In this document: in pieces, positions 1 to 7,477 of the stretch
Position numbering within the stretch: the first letter of the stretch is position 1
Layout of the letters: each line of letters begins with the position of its first letter
NCBI GenBank assembly: GCA_040880545.1
Contig: JBBDIE010000009.1
Location: 1-8,669 of the forward strand
Source: M55B112 sp040880545
GTDB taxonomy: Bacteria; Bacteroidota; Bacteroidia; Bacteroidales; GCA-2748055
Length of the DNA stretch: 8,669 bases
Direction of reading: 5' to 3'
The notes under the pieces: model-generated
The model's database searches: none
Told to the model about the DNA's origin: nothing
Seen by the model: only the letters and a program-made list of their open reading frames with translations
Position numbers and translations under genes: made by a program

Positions 1-1687
1 GGATCATTCCGTACATTGCTACTGCAGCTGAAAACCTTAAATTATCGGAAGTTTCATCAAACGCCTCAAGCCGGTCTGAAACAGGCTGTTCATACAGTAC
101 ACTTGTCTCTCCATCCGGTTGCTTGTACCGCAGCTTGATGGTCAGCAATTCGTCAGCGTAGTCTACGGATTTTTCTTTCATGCGGTCCTTGTTCCCGTCC
201 AGCTTTTTTGCCGACCGTCCTCCACGAAGCTCCTGACCAATTTTTTCGTCTCCGGTCGACTGGTACTTCAGGGGATCGATATCCACTACATTCCCTCCGG
301 AACCTGCCGGAATGATCTCGTACATGGCCGTTACCGTATGTCCTGCACCCATCTCACCTGCATCTTTGGTATCGTCGTTGAAATCCTCATCATTCAACAA
401 CCTGTTTTCGTATCCCACCAAACGGTATCCTTTTACCCTTGCAGGATTGAATTCAATCTGGAACTTTACATCCTTGGCGATGGTGAACAATGTTCCTCCA
501 AATTCACTTACAAATACCTTGTTCGCTTCCTGGATATTATCGATGTAGGCATAATTCCCGTTGCCCTTGTCGGCGATGGTCTCCATCTTGCTGTCCTTAT
601 AGTTCCCCATACCAAAACCGAGAACGGTGATAAATATCCCCTTCTCACGCTCCTTTTCGATCAGCCGCTCCATCTCAGCATCACTCGACTGACCAATATT
701 GAAATCACCATCAGTGGCGAGTATGATGCGGTTGTTTCCTTCCTCAATTAAATGTTGTTCTGCGATCTTGTAAGCAAGTTTGAGACCGGCGCCACCAGCT
801 GTGGAACCACCTGCCTCCAAACCGTTCAGCGAAGCAAGGATCTTTTCTTTATTACTTCCCGGAGTGGATTCAAGAACGACACCTGCTGCCCCGGCATAAA
901 CCACCATGGCTACACGGTCCTCCGGACGCAACTCCTTAACCAGGAGTCTGAAGGCCGATTTCAGTAAAGGAAGTTTATTGTGTGAACTCATGGAACCTGA
1001 AACATCCACCAGGAATACAATATTGGCCGGGGGAAGATTCTCCTTTTCAATATTCTTCCCCTGCAGACCGATCAGCATCAGCTGGTTGTTGCTGTTCCAA
1101 GGACAGGTTGATAATTCGGTAGTTACGGTAAAAGGATGATCACCCCCGGGCTGGGGATAATCGTACGTGAAATAGTTGATCATCTCCTCAATCCGTACTG
1201 CATCCACCGGGGGTTTCTGTCCCATGTTGATGAACCTGCGCACATTGGAATAGGAGGCCCGGTCGACATCGATCGAGAAAGTGGAGAGCGGGTTGTGCAA
1301 CACATCCTTGAACCCGTTTTCGTGAATCGTGGCATAACCTTCTGTGTTCCAGTCCTGCTGCTGGTAATTGTAATAACCTCCGGCTCCGGAAGCGATGCCC
1401 GGGGCATGCTTTTTATTACTCATCAAATACAGCCGGTTGGCTTTTTGACTGGCCGATGCACGATCCTCCGCNNNNNNNNNNNNNNNNNNNNNNNNNNNNN
1501 NNNNNNNNNNNNNNNNNNNNNNNNNNNNNNNNNNNNNNNNNNNNNNNNNNNNNNNNNNNNNNNNNNNNNNNATCAGGGCATATCCGTTTTCATCTTCAAC
1601 GGTGCCGGTGATCACCCTGGATTGACCGGCCCCCATAAACAGTATGGATAAAAACAGAACTGTGAAAAGTGATGCTATTGTCTTCAT
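1..1687 (-). CDS. von Willebrand factor A domain protein, YfbK type, with N-terminal CarboxypepD_reg domain (3' partial, internal N gap)
   Basis: Reading leftwards from the ATG at 1687, the product begins MKTIASLFTVLFLSILFMGA, a clear signal peptide, followed by VITGTVEDENGYAL, the opening strand of a CarboxypepD_reg domain. A 100-N gap interrupts it after about residue 38. Beyond the gap the same frame continues and gives the YfbK-family N-terminal segment (PLSTFSIDVDRASYSNVRRF; RIEEMINYFTYDYPQP). A VWA domain follows with metal-site (MIDAS) residues DVSGSM at about 228-233, a GGST threonine loop and ATDGDFN at about 325. The DUF3520-like C-terminal part (FNPARVKGYRLVGYENR) follows and leaves the window at AAVAMYGM, so perhaps 50-80 residues are missing. 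VWA domains bind ligands through a divalent metal; the partner of this family is not established. It is divergent from the sigma-factor gene, suggesting shared control. Residue numbers assume the gap really is 100 bases; the CarboxypepD_reg domain looks too short, so the true gap may be larger. Confidence 0.93.
   Translation of the reverse strand, partial: MKTIASLFTVLFLSILFMGAGQSRVITGTVEDENGYALXXXXXXXXXXXXXXXXXXXXXXXXXXXXXXXXXXAEDRASASQKANRLYLMSNKKHAPGIASGAGGYYNYQQQDWNTEGYATIHENGFKDVLHNPLSTFSIDVDRASYSNVRRFINMGQKPPVDAVRIEEMINYFTYDYPQPGGDHPFTVTTELSTCPWNSNNQLMLIGLQGKNIEKENLPPANIVFLVDVSGSMSSHNKLPLLKSAFRLLVKELRPEDRVAMVVYAGAAGVVLESTPGSNKEKILASLNGLEAGGSTAGGAGLKLAYKIAEQHLIEEGNNRIILATDGDFNIGQSSDAEMERLIEKEREKGIFITVLGFGMGNYKDSKMETIADKGNGNYAYIDNIQEANKVFVSEFGGTLFTIAKDVKFQIEFNPARVKGYRLVGYENRLLNDEDFNDDTKDAGEMGAGHTVTAMYEIIPAGSGGNVVDIDPLKYQSTGDEKIGQELRGGRSAKKLDGNKDRMKEKSVDYADELLTIKLRYKQPDGETSVLYEQPVSDRLEAFDETSDNLRFSAAVAMYGMI
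1472..1571. other. assembly gap (100 N) inside the VWA gene
   Basis: Exactly 100 N, a conventional placeholder length. The two sides are in the same reading frame of one recognisable protein family, so the join is credible, but the real size is unknown. It falls in the CarboxypepD_reg domain just after the signal peptide. Confidence 0.95.
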
Positions 1688-1827
1688 GGTAATTAAAATT
1701 TGGTTACAGAATCATTTTATTTCAACAACAGGATGCAGCCATTTTAAGGATTCCATAATTTTTTTGAATATTTCTGTGTAAATTGCAAATGAACTCTATG
1801 GAAAACACGTTAAAACATTAGTGTTTC
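1688..1827. promoter_or_regulatory. divergent intergenic region between VWA and sigma-factor genes
   Basis: This 140-bp AT-rich stretch must hold the promoters for both divergent genes. On the + strand there is a TTTG at 1763-1766 and TAAATTG at 1779-1785, which recall the Bacteroidota -33 TTTG and -7 TAnnTTTG boxes, but the spacing (12 nt) is too short for the usual 19-20, so I do not assign a promoter. No strong Shine-Dalgarno is seen before either ATG, as is usual in this phylum. No operator palindrome stands out. Confidence 0.4.
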
Positions 1828-2424
1828 ATGCCCCTGAAGGTAAGCTGGAAAAAATATAGTGACTGGTCCGATAAAAAGCTCGTTGAAGAATTTCGTACCT
1901 CAGGGGATCTGGATCAGTTGGGTACCCTGTATGAAAGATATATGCACCTTGTATATGGTGTATGTCTGAAATATTTCGGGGAGAGGGATGATGCTAAAGA
2001 TGGGGTATCGTCCATCTTTGAAAAGCTGATCACAGAGTTGCCGAAGCACGAAGTGGAGCAGTTTAAAAGCTGGCTCTACGTGCTTGTGAAAAATTTTTGC
2101 CTGATGAAGATCAGGGCCAATAAGAGCAGGACAAGGAAGATGGGGGCCTGGCAAAATGAACAGGAAATATTTGTGGAATCGGGCCAGGAATTGCATCCTC
2201 TTGACGAAGACAAAGGTGCACGAGGCAAAATTTTACTGGAATGCATCGAGCGGTTAAAAAAGGAGCAGCAGCAGTGTATCAGACTGTTCTATTTTGATGA
2301 CAAATCATACAGGGAGATAGCAGTTTCCCTCTCCCTGGAGGAAAAAAAGGTTAAAAGTTTCATCCAGAACGGGAAACGCAATCTGAAGATATGTATAGAA
2401 AGTAAAGATGGCAAAAAACGATAA
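1828..2424 (+). CDS. ECF-like sigma-70 family RNA polymerase sigma factor
   Basis: This 198-residue protein has the two-domain layout of an ECF sigma factor. Region 2 (about residues 25-97) includes LGTLYERYMHLVYGVCLKYF, an acidic DDAKDGVSSIFEKLI stretch and FKSWLYVLVKNFCLMKIR. Region 4 (about 135-190) includes LLECIERLKKEQQQCIRLFY and a helix-turn-helix SYREIAVSLSLEEKKVKSFI. The KHEVEQFKSWLY segment is typical of a Bacteroidota subfamily (family knowledge from memory). It would direct RNA polymerase to a small regulon, probably including its own operon and possibly the divergent VWA gene (inference). The start at 1828 is the first ATG of the frame and gives a normal-length N-terminus. It overlaps the following gene by 17 nt, so translation of the two is probably coupled, as expected for a sigma/anti-sigma pair. 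Confidence 0.92.
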   Translation: MPLKVSWKKYSDWSDKKLVEEFRTSGDLDQLGTLYERYMHLVYGVCLKYFGERDDAKDGVSSIFEKLITELPKHEVEQFKSWLYVLVKNFCLMKIRANKSRTRKMGAWQNEQEIFVESGQELHPLDEDKGARGKILLECIERLKKEQQQCIRLFYFDDKSYREIAVSLSLEEKKVKSFIQNGKRNLKICIESKDGKKR

Positions 2425-3832
2425 ATACGACAAAATAAAGGAGTCTGATTTCTTTGATTATTTCGAAGGGAATTTATCGGGAAGGAAGCGGAATGCCTTT
2501 GAGCGTCGCCTGCAGAAGGACCTTTTTGATTCTGATGCAGCCGAAGGATTTTCCATGGTTTCGCGGGAAGAGGCCCGTGAGGACCTTCAGTCGGTTTCCA
2601 GGAAGGTCAGACGAAGGATCAGCAAAACAAGAAGAATCACCTGGTACGGTGTGGCCGCTGCGTTGGTATCCATTCTGATCGTAACTACCATATTCCTCAA
2701 TGTTAGCGATACCAGCATGAACAGGTTCCATACAGCTCCTGAAATGAAGGAGACAGGCAGGGAACAACCGGCAATTCCGCTGGTAACGGAAGAGGATGTT
2801 GCAGCGGTTCCGGATGAATCTGGCACCGGGCCGGAGCTGCCTGAGAACCGTGATTCTGAGGGAGTCGTGGCAGGACAACCGGACCGTGCAGCGGAGTTGG
2901 GTGCCGGTGCTCCCGGGACCGCGGAGGGAATATTATTTGAAATGGAAGATGCTGACCAGGACCTCGAAATCGTTGAAGAGGAGATGGCTGCAAAAAAGGG
3001 TTCTGAGGAGGTTGTTGCGGACGAGGATGACCGGGAGGCAGAGGATCATGCATTCGCCTGGGAGCGTATGGAGGAAGATGCTGAGAGGTTCAGAACTGAA
3101 CAGGAAAAAAGGTCTGCCAGCAAAGCAATAACGCAGGCACCGGCAACAACCATTGATATTACAGAGGCGGCCACAGGAACCGCTACACCAGGTACTCTGC
3201 AGGGCCGGCTGGCCGGGGTAATACGATCGGCGGATGACCTGGAGCCTATTCCGGGAGTAAGCGTGCTGGTAAAGGGAACAGATGTGGGAACGGTAACGGA
3301 CCATGCAGGGAATTTCAGTCTGAATGTGGAAGGTGTGGAAGGAAATACCCTGGTGGCCAGTTTTGTTGGAATGGAACGGGAGGAGATCCCCATCAACGCG
3401 GATAAGCAAGTGGAAATCGCCATGATCCCCAGTTCCCAGAGCCTGGATGAGGTTGTGGTTGTTGGATACGGTACATCAGAGAAAACCGCGCTTACAGGTG
3501 CCGGTACAACATTGCATATGGACAACACGGTTTCCGAATTCAGCTATGCTACCCCGGAGATGGGCATTGCAGCATACAAACAATACATTGATTCTAACCT
3601 TATCTACCCACCGGATGCTGCATCAACAGAAGATGCAGTAGTGGTGCTGAAATTCTCGGTGTCGCCCGAAGGCCGTCCGCAAAACTTCACCATCATCCGC
3701 TCCCCTTCCGAATCCTTCTCCAATGAGTCGATCAGGGTCATTAAAAACGGCCCCGACTGGACCCCCGCCTCCAGGGATGGTAATTATACCGGTGATACCA
3801 TGCGGTTAAGGGTGGTGTTTGAAATTGACTGA
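2408..3832 (+). CDS. putative membrane anti-sigma factor fused to CarboxypepD_reg and TonB C-terminal domains
   Basis: The product has 474 residues. Residues 1-78 are charged and soluble (DFFDYFEGNLSGRKRNAFER), like the cytoplasmic part of Bacteroidota anti-sigma factors. One membrane helix lies at about 80-99 (YGVAAALVSILIVTTIFLNV), preceded by a very basic stretch, so the rest should be periplasmic. An acidic, partly helical linker spans about 100-260 (EIVEEEM, EDDREAEDHAF). A CarboxypepD_reg domain covers about 264-342 (IPGVSVLVKGTDVGTVTD). It is followed at 346-356 by LDEVVVVGYGT and then TALTGAG, the motif that joins this domain to the plug in SusC-type receptors and serves as their TonB-box region. 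From about 383 to the end is a TonB C-terminal domain (PEMGIAAYKQYIDSNLIYP, VVVLKFSVSPEGRPQNFTII). The anti-sigma role is inferred from the 17-nt overlap with the sigma gene and the topology; no canonical zinc-binding HxxxCxxC motif is seen. The TonB part may bind a receptor's TonB box, or its own. Confidence 0.85.
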   Translation: MAKNDKYDKIKESDFFDYFEGNLSGRKRNAFERRLQKDLFDSDAAEGFSMVSREEAREDLQSVSRKVRRRISKTRRITWYGVAAALVSILIVTTIFLNVSDTSMNRFHTAPEMKETGREQPAIPLVTEEDVAAVPDESGTGPELPENRDSEGVVAGQPDRAAELGAGAPGTAEGILFEMEDADQDLEIVEEEMAAKKGSEEVVADEDDREAEDHAFAWERMEEDAERFRTEQEKRSASKAITQAPATTIDITEAATGTATPGTLQGRLAGVIRSADDLEPIPGVSVLVKGTDVGTVTDHAGNFSLNVEGVEGNTLVASFVGMEREEIPINADKQVEIAMIPSSQSLDEVVVVGYGTSEKTALTGAGTTLHMDNTVSEFSYATPEMGIAAYKQYIDSNLIYPPDAASTEDAVVVLKFSVSPEGRPQNFTIIRSPSESFSNESIRVIKNGPDWTPASRDGNYTGDTMRLRVVFEID

Positions 3833-3865
3833 CCCGGAGACAGGGACTTATGAGCCAATGTTTTT

Positions 3866-6247
3866 TTACTGGCCACCTCCTTCAAAGCCTCCCTCATCGC
3901 CGCCGCCTTCAAAACCATCACCGTTGTTATTTCTGAAATTGTTAATCCGGAAAGTGAGATTCAGCATAACAATGGGAGCCTTATGTTTGTACAGGCGATA
4001 GGAGTAGAAATCACTTGCTTCAATTTCCGATTCATGTCTGTCGGTTCTGAAAATATCTCTTACCTGCAAGGTGAGAATAAGTTTATTCTGCAGAAATGAT
4101 TGCCTGATGGCTCCGTCAATCTCGAAACTGGCTGATTCGGTTTCCTGTGCCTCAATTTCCTGGCTGTCGTATTCAGGATTGATCTGTATGCGGGTTGTTT
4201 CGGTAATTTTAAATATATTGTTCCATTCCACGGACCAGGTAAAACTCTCCCTGTCAAGCGGTTCTCCATTAATATCCCCCTTTACGCGGTAATTGTAAAA
4301 ATTACCTGAAAAATCTGATTCCCACCAGTCAAAAAGATCCAGGCTCAACATTATTTCAGAACCAAGTGCATAATCTGTACCCACATTGGCATACGTTGAG
4401 AGCATGATATTATCCCTGTATACCTCTCTTATGCGCTCAATCTTATTATCCGTAACACGGTAATACAATTCGGCAGATAGAAAATCTGTTTCGTTCAGCG
4501 ATCTTTGATAACTGATTTCATAGGAGTCTATGTACTCAGGCTGAAGGTCCGGTTCACCTCTTCTTACATTATAAGCATCACTCCAGGTAATAAATGGTTC
4601 CAGGTACCAGCCCCTGGGCCTGTCGATCCGTTTGGAATAACTTGCCATGAATTGATTTTTATCTCCGGGTTGATAAGAGAGATGGATGGTGGGGAAATAG
4701 TCCCACCGGTCGATGGTAAACTGACCCTGCTCTTTCATGTTTATATCCCTGAAGGTATATTCCCCTCGCAGGCCCAGCTGATATCCCAGATTACTGTATT
4801 CACCTTTCATAAGTCCGTAGAGGGCATGGATATCTCGCTTGTAGCTGACATCATGGCTGAAATTATCCTGGAACAGAAATTCATCATCAGCGGGATCATA
4901 GAAATAGAGTCCATTTGATTCATTTGACAGATCCTTGCTTCCCTGGGCACCGGCTTCAATATTAAAAGCTCGTGTGAAGGGTTGTTCGTAATTAACGCGG
5001 TATTCAAAACCGGATGAGGGTCCAATCTCGGTTGAAAGTTGGCCATCGGCCCGTTCACCGTCTGGGTTAAGCAGAAAATTGATAGATTCTTCGTTTCCTT
5101 CCCGCATGTATATCATCATATTTACATCAAGCCGGTGCTCCCTGTCATCCTCCAAATCGGCCCCGTTAAAATTATGAGTGTACTCACCATTCAGAGAATA
5201 GTAGTTTCCGCTTCGTACCCCTTCCTCGAAATTGGTAAACGCATTTTTAACCGGGTCATAACTGCTCCATTGTTCATAATTGACCGTGGATGAGCCCATC
5301 CAGGACCTGTAACCGTATCTTCCACTCAGGCTGATGACGTTTTTATCGTCCGGGAACCACTCTATGCCTGCCCGGCCGCTGTATCGGTTATATGCCCTGT
5401 TGTAGTTCCCTTCGGAGTCGAGATAGGAGATGGTATCACCGCGGTATGTCTCCTGCCTTCTTTCAACAGAACCGGGGTAGTTCCTCTCATTATAATCACC
5501 ACCCAGGTAATAATTGAATTTTTCAGTTCGATAATTTAACAGGAAATCCCCTCCATACTTATCATCCAATCCCACATCCGCATGCACAAGTCCGCTTAAG
5601 CCTGTAATGGTACGTTTTGTTGTGATAATGTTAATAATACCCCCAGTCCCTTCGGGGTCAAATTTAGCGGACGGATTGGTGATGATCTCGATGTCCTTGA
5701 TCATACCGGCCGGAAATTGCTGCAGTGCTTCACTTCCCTCAAGCACAGAGGGCCGGCCATCGATTAAAACGGTGAAATTACTGTTTCCCCTGATAGAAAC
5801 ATTGTCTTCTATATCCACATCAATGGAAGGCACATTCTTCAATATATCTACCGCAGTTCCCGAAAGTGCGGTATACTGGTCCGCAACATGAACTACTTTT
5901 CTGTCAATTTTATATTCGATAGATCTTTTATTGGCTTCAATGGATACCTCCCCGATATCAACCGATGAGCCGTGCAATTCTATTATTCCAAGTTCAATGG
6001 AGGGATTATCACGACTCAGTATGATGTCCGTAAAATAAGCTTCGTAGCCTATGAAATTTATTCTGAGAATATAGTTACCTGGTTTTTCGGCAGGCACAGT
6101 GAACTTACCCTGACGGTCTGTAATTATTCCATTTAAAAGGGTACTATCGGAACCGGTAAGTAAAGAGACGGTTGCGTATTGCATGGGAGCTTCTGTATCT
6201 TTATCTATAACAGTACCGGACACACTGTAACGGACCTCACTGTTGTC
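3866..6247 (-). CDS. TonB-receptor-like outer membrane protein (CarboxypepD_reg, plug, OMP_b-brl_3 barrel); 5' end lost in gap
   Basis: The visible 793 residues begin DNSEVRYSVSGTVIDKDTEA, a CarboxypepD_reg domain (about 5-92; NYILRINFIGYEAYFTDIIL). A plug-like domain covers about 117-212 (VVHVADQYTALSGTAVDILK, VSIRGNSNFTVLIDGRPSVL, TNPSAKFDPEGTGGIINIIT). A long beta-barrel of alternating aromatic strands follows, ending in LNLTFRINNFRNNN and a Gly/Glu/Asp-rich tail (GFEGGGDEGGFEGGGQ). This is the OMP_b-brl_3 (PF14905-like) layout, whose usual length is about 800 residues, so only the signal peptide and a few residues are missing. A GTG at 6400 would extend the frame across the gap, but the residues it adds (MALSVGISKRSC) are not a signal peptide, so I place the true start inside the gap. 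The protein should sit in the outer membrane; its substrate is unknown. It converges on the TonB-domain gene with 33 bp between stops. Confidence 0.9.
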   Translation of the reverse strand, partial: DNSEVRYSVSGTVIDKDTEAPMQYATVSLLTGSDSTLLNGIITDRQGKFTVPAEKPGNYILRINFIGYEAYFTDIILSRDNPSIELGIIELHGSSVDIGEVSIEANKRSIEYKIDRKVVHVADQYTALSGTAVDILKNVPSIDVDIEDNVSIRGNSNFTVLIDGRPSVLEGSEALQQFPAGMIKDIEIITNPSAKFDPEGTGGIINIITTKRTITGLSGLVHADVGLDDKYGGDFLLNYRTEKFNYYLGGDYNERNYPGSVERRQETYRGDTISYLDSEGNYNRAYNRYSGRAGIEWFPDDKNVISLSGRYGYRSWMGSSTVNYEQWSSYDPVKNAFTNFEEGVRSGNYYSLNGEYTHNFNGADLEDDREHRLDVNMMIYMREGNEESINFLLNPDGERADGQLSTEIGPSSGFEYRVNYEQPFTRAFNIEAGAQGSKDLSNESNGLYFYDPADDEFLFQDNFSHDVSYKRDIHALYGLMKGEYSNLGYQLGLRGEYTFRDINMKEQGQFTIDRWDYFPTIHLSYQPGDKNQFMASYSKRIDRPRGWYLEPFITWSDAYNVRRGEPDLQPEYIDSYEISYQRSLNETDFLSAELYYRVTDNKIERIREVYRDNIMLSTYANVGTDYALGSEIMLSLDLFDWWESDFSGNFYNYRVKGDINGEPLDRESFTWSVEWNNIFKITETTRIQINPEYDSQEIEAQETESASFEIDGAIRQSFLQNKLILTLQVRDIFRTDRHESEIEASDFYSYRLYKHKAPIVMLNLTFRINNFRNNNGDGFEGGGDEGGFEGGGQ

Positions 6248-6347
6248 NNNNNNNNNNNNNNNNNNNNNNNNNNNNNNNNNNNNNNNNNNNNNNNNNNNNN
6301 NNNNNNNNNNNNNNNNNNNNNNNNNNNNNNNNNNNNNNNNNNNNNNN
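6248..6347. other. assembly gap (100 N) at the 5' end of the outer-membrane protein gene
   Basis: Exactly 100 N. It hides the signal peptide and start of the leftward outer-membrane protein gene. No single protein can be traced across it, so unlike the first gap the join is not supported by the sequence itself. The codon and base composition to its right is more AT-rich. Confidence 0.95.
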
Positions 6348-6497
6348 GAAGTTATTTGTTTGAAGCAGGATCTTTTTGATATACCAACAGAAAGAGCCAC
6401 TGTTGGCTATGACATTTACATGATGTTGTGTTTTTGTGGCTTATGTAGCCACTTCAATTCCGGTCCTTTTAATTTCAACAACCGAAGGATTTCCTGA
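6348..6497 (+). pseudogene. open 3' reading-frame fragment containing a GYDIYMM motif
   Basis: A + strand frame is open from the gap edge to a stop at 6495-6497, giving 49 residues (LFDIPTERATVGYDIYMMLC near the middle). I do not recognise the family. A second open frame at 8205-8348 has the same motif (NVDLAGDKGGAGYDIYMMVC), with D, acidic-basic pair and GYDIYMM in the same spacing, and the only mismatch in the shared 21 nt is synonymous (ATT/ATA). That favours two remnants of related genes, but both are short and may be non-coding repeats. Within it a perfect 6-bp stem with a 5-nt loop lies at 6436-6452 (GTGGCT/AGCCAC). Confidence 0.25.
6405..6425 (+). repeat. 21-nt direct repeat, left copy
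   Basis: GGCTATGACAT followed by T and TACATGATG. It matches 20 of 21 bases with 8262-8282; the only difference is T at 6416 against A at 8273. The two copies bracket the HEAT-repeat and RibD_C gene pair. Confidence 0.8.
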
Positions 6498-6532
6498 ATT
6501 AAAGTCATCATGTGAAAATGGGTGTGGATCAA

Positions 6533-6598
6533 TCCCGATTACATCGGGACTGGCCCCCCCGGCATACGGGGACAGTTTTTGCGGACCGCTCAGGGTCC
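6533..6598. other. cluster of three short inverted repeats downstream of the HEAT-repeat gene
   Basis: Three hairpins in a row: TCCCGAT/ATCGGGA with a TAC loop (6533-6549), CCCCG/CGGGG with a GCATA loop (6557-6571), and GGACC/GGTCC with a 6-nt loop (6583-6598). They begin 7 nt past the stop of the leftward HEAT-repeat gene. There is no T run after them in that direction; on the + strand the second stem is followed by ACAGTTTTT, so a weak terminator for rightward transcription is possible. They are GC-rich against AT-rich surroundings. Confidence 0.45.
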
Positions 6599-6604
6599 TA
6601 TTGA

Positions 6605-7348
6605 TCAGGCACCGGTATTTTTCATTTTATCAGTCCAGTTCTTATCCATTTTTTCTAATCTTTTTTTCTTCAAATTTTCATTTAAAATCCAGGTTATCTC
6701 CTTATCATGTGTAAGTCGTAATTTCTCAAAAATATTTTTACCAATTTCGGGATAACTGACTATTGCAACACTTAGTCCATATCCTAATCCTTTTTTCAGT
6801 ACGCTAAACGAATCGCTTTTTCTGTCGGAAATGAATTTAATTGATTCGATAATTTCATTCAATATTTCGAGAACTTTTTTGGCATTATCCCTGTCTTTCA
6901 ATAATCCTGGCTCACAAAGTCCAGCTACGACAGCACGTTTCTCATAATTACTCCCTTTAATCCAATGTTGAATTCCACGAATTAAATTATCGAAATCCTG
7001 TTCACCAATTATTTGCAATCCAAAAGCAACACCTTCTCGTACTCTCCATCTGCGATCATTTGCAAATTTCCTTAGGATGTTAAAATTATCAGGTTTTCCC
7101 TTATTTACTAATTTCCCTAAACCTGTCACGCCACACATTGCAACAAATTCTCCCTGAGTATTAGTCGGAGCAATAATCTCATCGAATTTCAAACACGACT
7201 TGAAAAAATTCTCATCTCCTAAAACATTCGTAATCTTTAATAGTTCAAGATTTGCTCTTCTTCCAGGAAGTCCTGAATTTTCTTTTAAATAATCAATCCA
7301 GTTTTCTGATTTGTTCAAATTGTCAATATGTTGGTTTCGTTCTGTCAT
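6605..7348 (-). CDS. HEAT-repeat domain protein
   Basis: The 247-residue product is mostly alpha-helical with no signal peptide or membrane segment, so it should be cytoplasmic. Paired helices of the HEAT type are visible at about 67-95 (FVAMCGVTGLGKLVNKG) and best at about 97-130 (NDRRWRVREGVAFGLQIIGE, then FDNLIRGIQHWI), with another pair at about 134-165 (YEKRAVVAGLCEPGLL). The tail (220-247) is lysine-rich. HEAT arrays are protein- or nucleic-acid-binding scaffolds; a distant relation to DNA-alkylation-repair HEAT proteins is possible, but I see no feature that proves it. The ATG at 7348 lies 10 nt from a GTTAGGC motif of an attC-like spacer, as in gene cassettes. The gene is AT-richer than the left block, consistent with transfer. 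Confidence 0.75.
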   Translation of the reverse strand: MTERNQHIDNLNKSENWIDYLKENSGLPGRRANLELLKITNVLGDENFFKSCLKFDEIIAPTNTQGEFVAMCGVTGLGKLVNKGKPDNFNILRKFANDRRWRVREGVAFGLQIIGEQDFDNLIRGIQHWIKGSNYEKRAVVAGLCEPGLLKDRDNAKKVLEILNEIIESIKFISDRKSDSFSVLKKGLGYGLSVAIVSYPEIGKNIFEKLRLTHDKEITWILNENLKKKRLEKMDKNWTDKMKNTGA

Positions 7349-7358
7349 GTTTGCTAGT

Positions 7359-7474
7359 GCCTAACGATTGCGGGCTTCAAATTTATCAAACCGCAACTTT
7401 GTCTGAGCGGACTACAGCCCTTGAAATTACAACTATCACGCCTATTTTGTATATACATTGTCAGCGGGTCGTTG
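7359..7474 (-). repeat. attC-like imperfect inverted-repeat spacer between the RibD_C and HEAT genes
   Basis: On the - strand this spacer starts AACGACCCGC just after the RibD_C stop and ends GCAATCGTTAGGC 10 nt before the HEAT start. The ends pair (AACGA/TCGTT), and inner segments also pair (GGGCT/AGCCC; TTCAA/TTGAA). GTTAGGC fits the GTTRRRY core (R') of integron attC sites in the correct orientation for a leftward cassette. The matching RYYYAAC (R'') box on the other side is poor, so attC identity is a hypothesis. The length, about 116 nt, is within the attC range. Confidence 0.45.
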
Positions 7475-7477
7475 TTT

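Noticed and set aside
119..751. A 210-codon + strand open frame opposite the VWA domain
   Set aside because: It is antisense to the MIDAS-containing part of a well-recognised protein, has no domain features, and its open state follows from the codon use of the real gene.
1763..1785. A Bacteroidota-type promoter (TTTG and TAAATTG) for the sigma gene
   Set aside because: The boxes are 12 nt apart instead of about 19-20, and the -7 box is incomplete.
2474..3528. Several - strand open frames of 75-160 codons
   Set aside because: All are antisense to the sigma-linked membrane protein, whose domains are unmistakable; they show low-complexity or cysteine-rich translations.
6348..6400. Extension of the outer-membrane protein to a GTG start at 6400
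   Set aside because: The added residues are not a signal peptide and include cysteine and basic residues atypical for an exported N-terminus; the frame simply stays open through the N run.
6557..6580. Rho-independent terminator on the + strand
   Set aside because: The stem has only 5 bp and four bases separate it from the T5 run; no convincing + strand gene ends here, so I list it only as a hairpin.
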